Positions 61,797-64,000 of a stretch of DNA of 64,000 nt are shown here, in pieces. The stretch covers positions 95,829-159,828 of the forward strand of contig NZ_JAKMCR010000005.1 of the NCBI RefSeq assembly GCF_022662175.1. Direction: 5' to 3'. The position numbers and the translations under genes are program-made. This DNA is from Aestuariivivens marinum (GTDB taxonomy: Bacteria; Bacteroidota; Bacteroidia; Flavobacteriales; Flavobacteriaceae). The notes beneath the pieces were generated by a model. That model was not told where the DNA came from, searched no databases, and saw only the letters and a program-made list of their open reading frames with translations. Numbering within the stretch: position 1 is the first letter of the stretch; each line of letters opens with the position of its first letter.

Positions 61797-64000
61797 TTAT
61801 CTGTTTATATACAACCAACCTATCCTAGGTTTAGATCCATCTTTAAGATCTAAAACATAATAGTAGGTCCCCGTTGGTAATTTTTCTGAACCATTTATTA
61901 TTAAACTTTCGTTAGAAGTACCATCCCAATCATTTTGATATCCTCGAACTTCATAAACCTTTGTTCCCCAACGATTATAGACCTCTAACTTACTTTCTGG
62001 ATAACGTTCAACACAATCTATAACAAATGTATCGTTATCACCATCACCATTAGGTGAAAATTCATTATAAATAGTCAAACAATTTGGTTCAACAAAAGCC
62101 TCTGCTCGGTTATTGTCGGGATTAATATCGATTCCGTTTTCAACATCTTGTATTTCAGCTACATTTATGTAATCTCCCATTGGAAGAACTTTCACCGTAA
62201 TCTCTAATATTTCAATACCTCCTCCTGATATATTTGGAATCACCCATAAACCATTTAAATCAGAGTAAGATCCAGAAGTAATTGTGACTGATACAAATTC
62301 ATATCCACTCGGAATAACTTCATTAATCTCTACATTAGTTGCATCAAAATCACTTAAATTAGAAACAACAATTGTGAAAACAACGAGATCTCCCACTAAT
62401 ACTTCTGTCCTATCAACTGTCTTCTCAATCTCCAAATCTAAAGTATTTATTGGAGTAACAGCTGTATCTGATTCTGGTGTATCAATCTCAACAGAAGTAA
62501 CGGAAGCCTCATTCACTAAGTCTAGTCCGGCAAGTGCATCATCCCAAGTAACTGTATAAGTTATAGTGTAAGTCCAAACTTCATCAACATCTAATGCATT
62601 ATCATTGTTTGAATCTCCAGATGGGCCTGACAAAACACCTTGAGTTCCATCAGGTAAAAGATCTTGAACATCAACATTATGAAGTGCTGTATTTCCATTG
62701 TTTTCAAGTGTTATTTCGTATTCCAAAACTTGACCCACAAAAGTCACAATATTAGGAGTCGTTGTTTGAGTTTTGGTTATCACAACACTTGCATTACAGC
62801 CATTATCACTTAAAGTGGTTATACTTGAAGAAATGGTTTCACATAAATTAATACTATCTCGAACAGCAATTGTATAATCACCAACCATGAGATCGTTGAA
62901 TGTATTAGAAGATTGGTATGTGACTCCACCATCAATACTATACTCTAAATTAGTGCCAGTCGCTGTAATTGTAATCGTTCCATCATCCAACGCTGGGCAA
63001 CTACTAAATGTTGGATCAGTAAAAGCAATATCATCAATGATAGGAAGAATGTTCATTGTAAGGGTTATAGCAACTCGAGAGGTACTCACGCAATTTTGTG
63101 AAATATCTCTAGCCTCTGCATAATACGTCCCAGGTCCACTCGGAGTGAAAGTAGTGCTATCTGCTAACAATAATGTTCCGTCAGATGCTTGATTATACCA
63201 ATCAACTATCTCCCCCGATCTAACAGTAACTGATAATTCTGGAATAGGGTCGCCTTCACAATATAATTGGTCACCGGAACTTACAGGTTCAGGTATACTA
63301 GTAATTATTACAACCTGATCTTGTGAGCTTACATTTCCATTACCATCAGTATACTCCCATGTAACCGTATAAGTTCCTGTAACATTATAATAGGTAGGAT
63401 CTGTTGTAGTTCCAACAATAGTTCCTGAACAATTATCTGTTGCTGTTGGAGGAGTTAAAGTAACTGAACATTCAGAAGTCACTCCCGGTAGCGTAGTAAT
63501 ATCTGGTACAGGTGCCGTACTATCAACTACAGTAATGACCTGGTCACAGGTAGAACTATTGTTATTGGCATCGGTAGCCGTCCAGGTCCTGGTGATCACG
63601 GAATTGTTGCCCGTACCTGCTGCTACCACATCCACAAAGGTGATAACCGGAGCACCGTCACAGTTGTCCGTCGCTGTGGCACTGCCCGTACTAGAAGGAG
63701 TGCTGTCTGCATCACAGGCTATGGTAAGATCCGATGGACAGGTGATAACCGGTGGGGCCGTGTCCTCAATGGTAATGACCTGGTCACAGGTAGAACTATT
63801 GTTATTGGCATCGGTAGCCGTCCAGGTCCTGGTGATCACGGAATTGTTGCCCGTACCTGCTGCTACCACATCCACAAAGGTGATAACCGGAGCACCGTCA
63901 CAGTTGTCCGTCGCTGTGGCACTGCCCGTACTAGAAGGAGTGCTGTCTGCATCACAGGCTATGGTAAGATCCGATGGACAGGTGATAACCGGTGGGGCCG
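61797..64000 (-). CDS. Large T9SS substrate (gliding-motility C-terminal domain), N-terminal part beyond window
   Basis: The frame is open from the TAA at 61797 to the window edge (over 730 codons). Domains seen in order: HYR-like beta-sandwich repeats of about 80 residues (ITCPSDLTIACDAD, ATDNCDGAPVITF, DQVITI), two DUF11-type repeats (ITKTQTTTPNIVTFVGQVLE; IEKTVDRTEVLVGDLVVFTI) and a C-terminal gliding-motility domain (NEFSPNGDGDNDTF, YNRWGTKVYE, GTYYYVLDL). The type B C-terminal domain and the PorP/SprF neighbour mark it as a surface-exposed T9SS substrate. The two right-most repeats are identical at nucleotide level and GC-rich. Confidence 0.9.
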   Translation of the reverse strand, partial: APPVITCPSDLTIACDADSTPSSTGSATATDNCDGAPVITFVDVVAAGTGNNSVITRTWTATDANNNSSTCDQVITIEDTAPPVITCPSDLTIACDADSTPSSTGSATATDNCDGAPVITFVDVVAAGTGNNSVITRTWTATDANNNSSTCDQVITVVDSTAPVPDITTLPGVTSECSVTLTPPTATDNCSGTIVGTTTDPTYYNVTGTYTVTWEYTDGNGNVSSQDQVVIITSIPEPVSSGDQLYCEGDPIPELSVTVRSGEIVDWYNQASDGTLLLADSTTFTPSGPGTYYAEARDISQNCVSTSRVAITLTMNILPIIDDIAFTDPTFSSCPALDDGTITITATGTNLEYSIDGGVTYQSSNTFNDLMVGDYTIAVRDSINLCETISSSITTLSDNGCNASVVITKTQTTTPNIVTFVGQVLEYEITLENNGNTALHNVDVQDLLPDGTQGVLSGPSGDSNNDNALDVDEVWTYTITYTVTWDDALAGLDLVNEASVTSVEIDTPESDTAVTPINTLDLEIEKTVDRTEVLVGDLVVFTIVVSNLSDFDATNVEINEVIPSGYEFVSVTITSGSYSDLNGLWVIPNISGGGIEILEITVKVLPMGDYINVAEIQDVENGIDINPDNNRAEAFVEPNCLTIYNEFSPNGDGDNDTFVIDCVERYPESKLEVYNRWGTKVYEVRGYQNDWDGTSNESLIINGSEKLPTGTYYYVLDLKDGSKPRIGWLYINR
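63532..64000. repeat. 240-bp perfect tandem repeat in the T9SS substrate gene
   Basis: 63532-63760 is identical to 63772-64000 (229 compared bases), so the unit is 240 bp or 80 codons, one HYR-like repeat. By hand count the unit is about 54% GC, against 33% in a sampled line of the same gene. It runs off the right edge, so more copies are likely. Confidence 0.9.

Noticed and set aside
61797..64000. Array of near-identical units as a CRISPR
   Set aside because: The repeat unit is 240 bp with no spacers and is in frame with a coding sequence.

Overview
The window is ordinary chromosomal sequence from a low-GC member of the Bacteroidota, almost certainly family Flavobacteriaceae (marine-type relatives such as Formosa, Winogradskyella or Gramella fit; I cannot name a genus). 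The grounds are a type IX secretion (T9SS) gliding-motility adhesin with its PorP/SprF partner, BshC (bacillithiol), a small DUF4295 protein beside L33 and L28, lipoproteins whose Cys is followed by acidic residues (Bacteroidota export signal), promoters of the TTTG/TAnnTTTG type, A-rich leaders without Shine-Dalgarno sites, and the pyrG-yidC and rpmB-rpmG-DUF4295-ftsY neighbourhoods. I see no insertion sequence, prophage, CRISPR array or rRNA. The one tRNA is tRNA-Thr(UGU).

Layout. 1-2.4 kb: an ECF sigma, an anti-sigma-like protein and a DUF4097 adhesin-like protein with an unusual aromatic coiled coil that runs off the left edge. 2.6-12.7 kb: DUF2911 protein, MeaB, a sugar-nucleotide epimerase with a PAP2 phosphatase, a MATE pump, a beta-propeller protein, a sialate O-acetylesterase, a nitronate monooxygenase-like enzyme and MnmA. 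12.8-23.9 kb: a five-domain fasciclin lipoprotein, a YwqK/MORN protein, then yidC, pyrG, DUF3820, a LysM/PBP1 protein and guaA, all on the minus strand. 24-32 kb: PLP decarboxylase and bshC, rimO, ftsY and the rpmB-rpmG-DUF4295 operon. 32-36.6 kb: an exonuclease-FAH-Hpt-cinA operon and an E2 acyltransferase. 36.7-38.8 kb: a markedly AT-rich HAD/phosphoribosyltransferase/glycosyltransferase trio. 38.9-49.9 kb: recR, a sodium:solute symporter, a CoA-binding protein, a TonB-dependent receptor, fabH, htpG, a GH43-like lipoprotein and a MOSC protein. 49.9-51.4 kb: a second ECF sigma/anti-sigma pair divergent from a small membrane protein. 51.4-58.1 kb: a VanX-type dipeptidase, hydrolase, porin-like protein, DUF819 transporter, DUF4369 lipoprotein, tRNA-Thr, queD and idi. 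58.2-64 kb: an OmpA-like protein, PorP/SprF and a large T9SS substrate whose N-terminal part lies beyond the right edge.

Most interesting points: (i) the OmpA domain of the T9SS-associated protein is split by about 250 residues carrying two SPOR-like repeats; (ii) the second ECF sigma gene and its divergent neighbour have matching promoters (TGTAACC, 16 bp, CGTCTTA), and similar elements precede the first sigma gene, the DUF2911 gene and the TonB receptor; (iii) the T9SS adhesin carries a perfect, GC-rich 240-bp tandem repeat; (iv) several intergenic regions look like small structured RNAs, including a hairpin at 15.2 kb whose apical loop is complementary to its own 5' flank; (v) the AT-rich HAD/PRTase/GT2 cassette has no assigned function. 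No wholly new defence or metabolic system is evident; most of the window is housekeeping.
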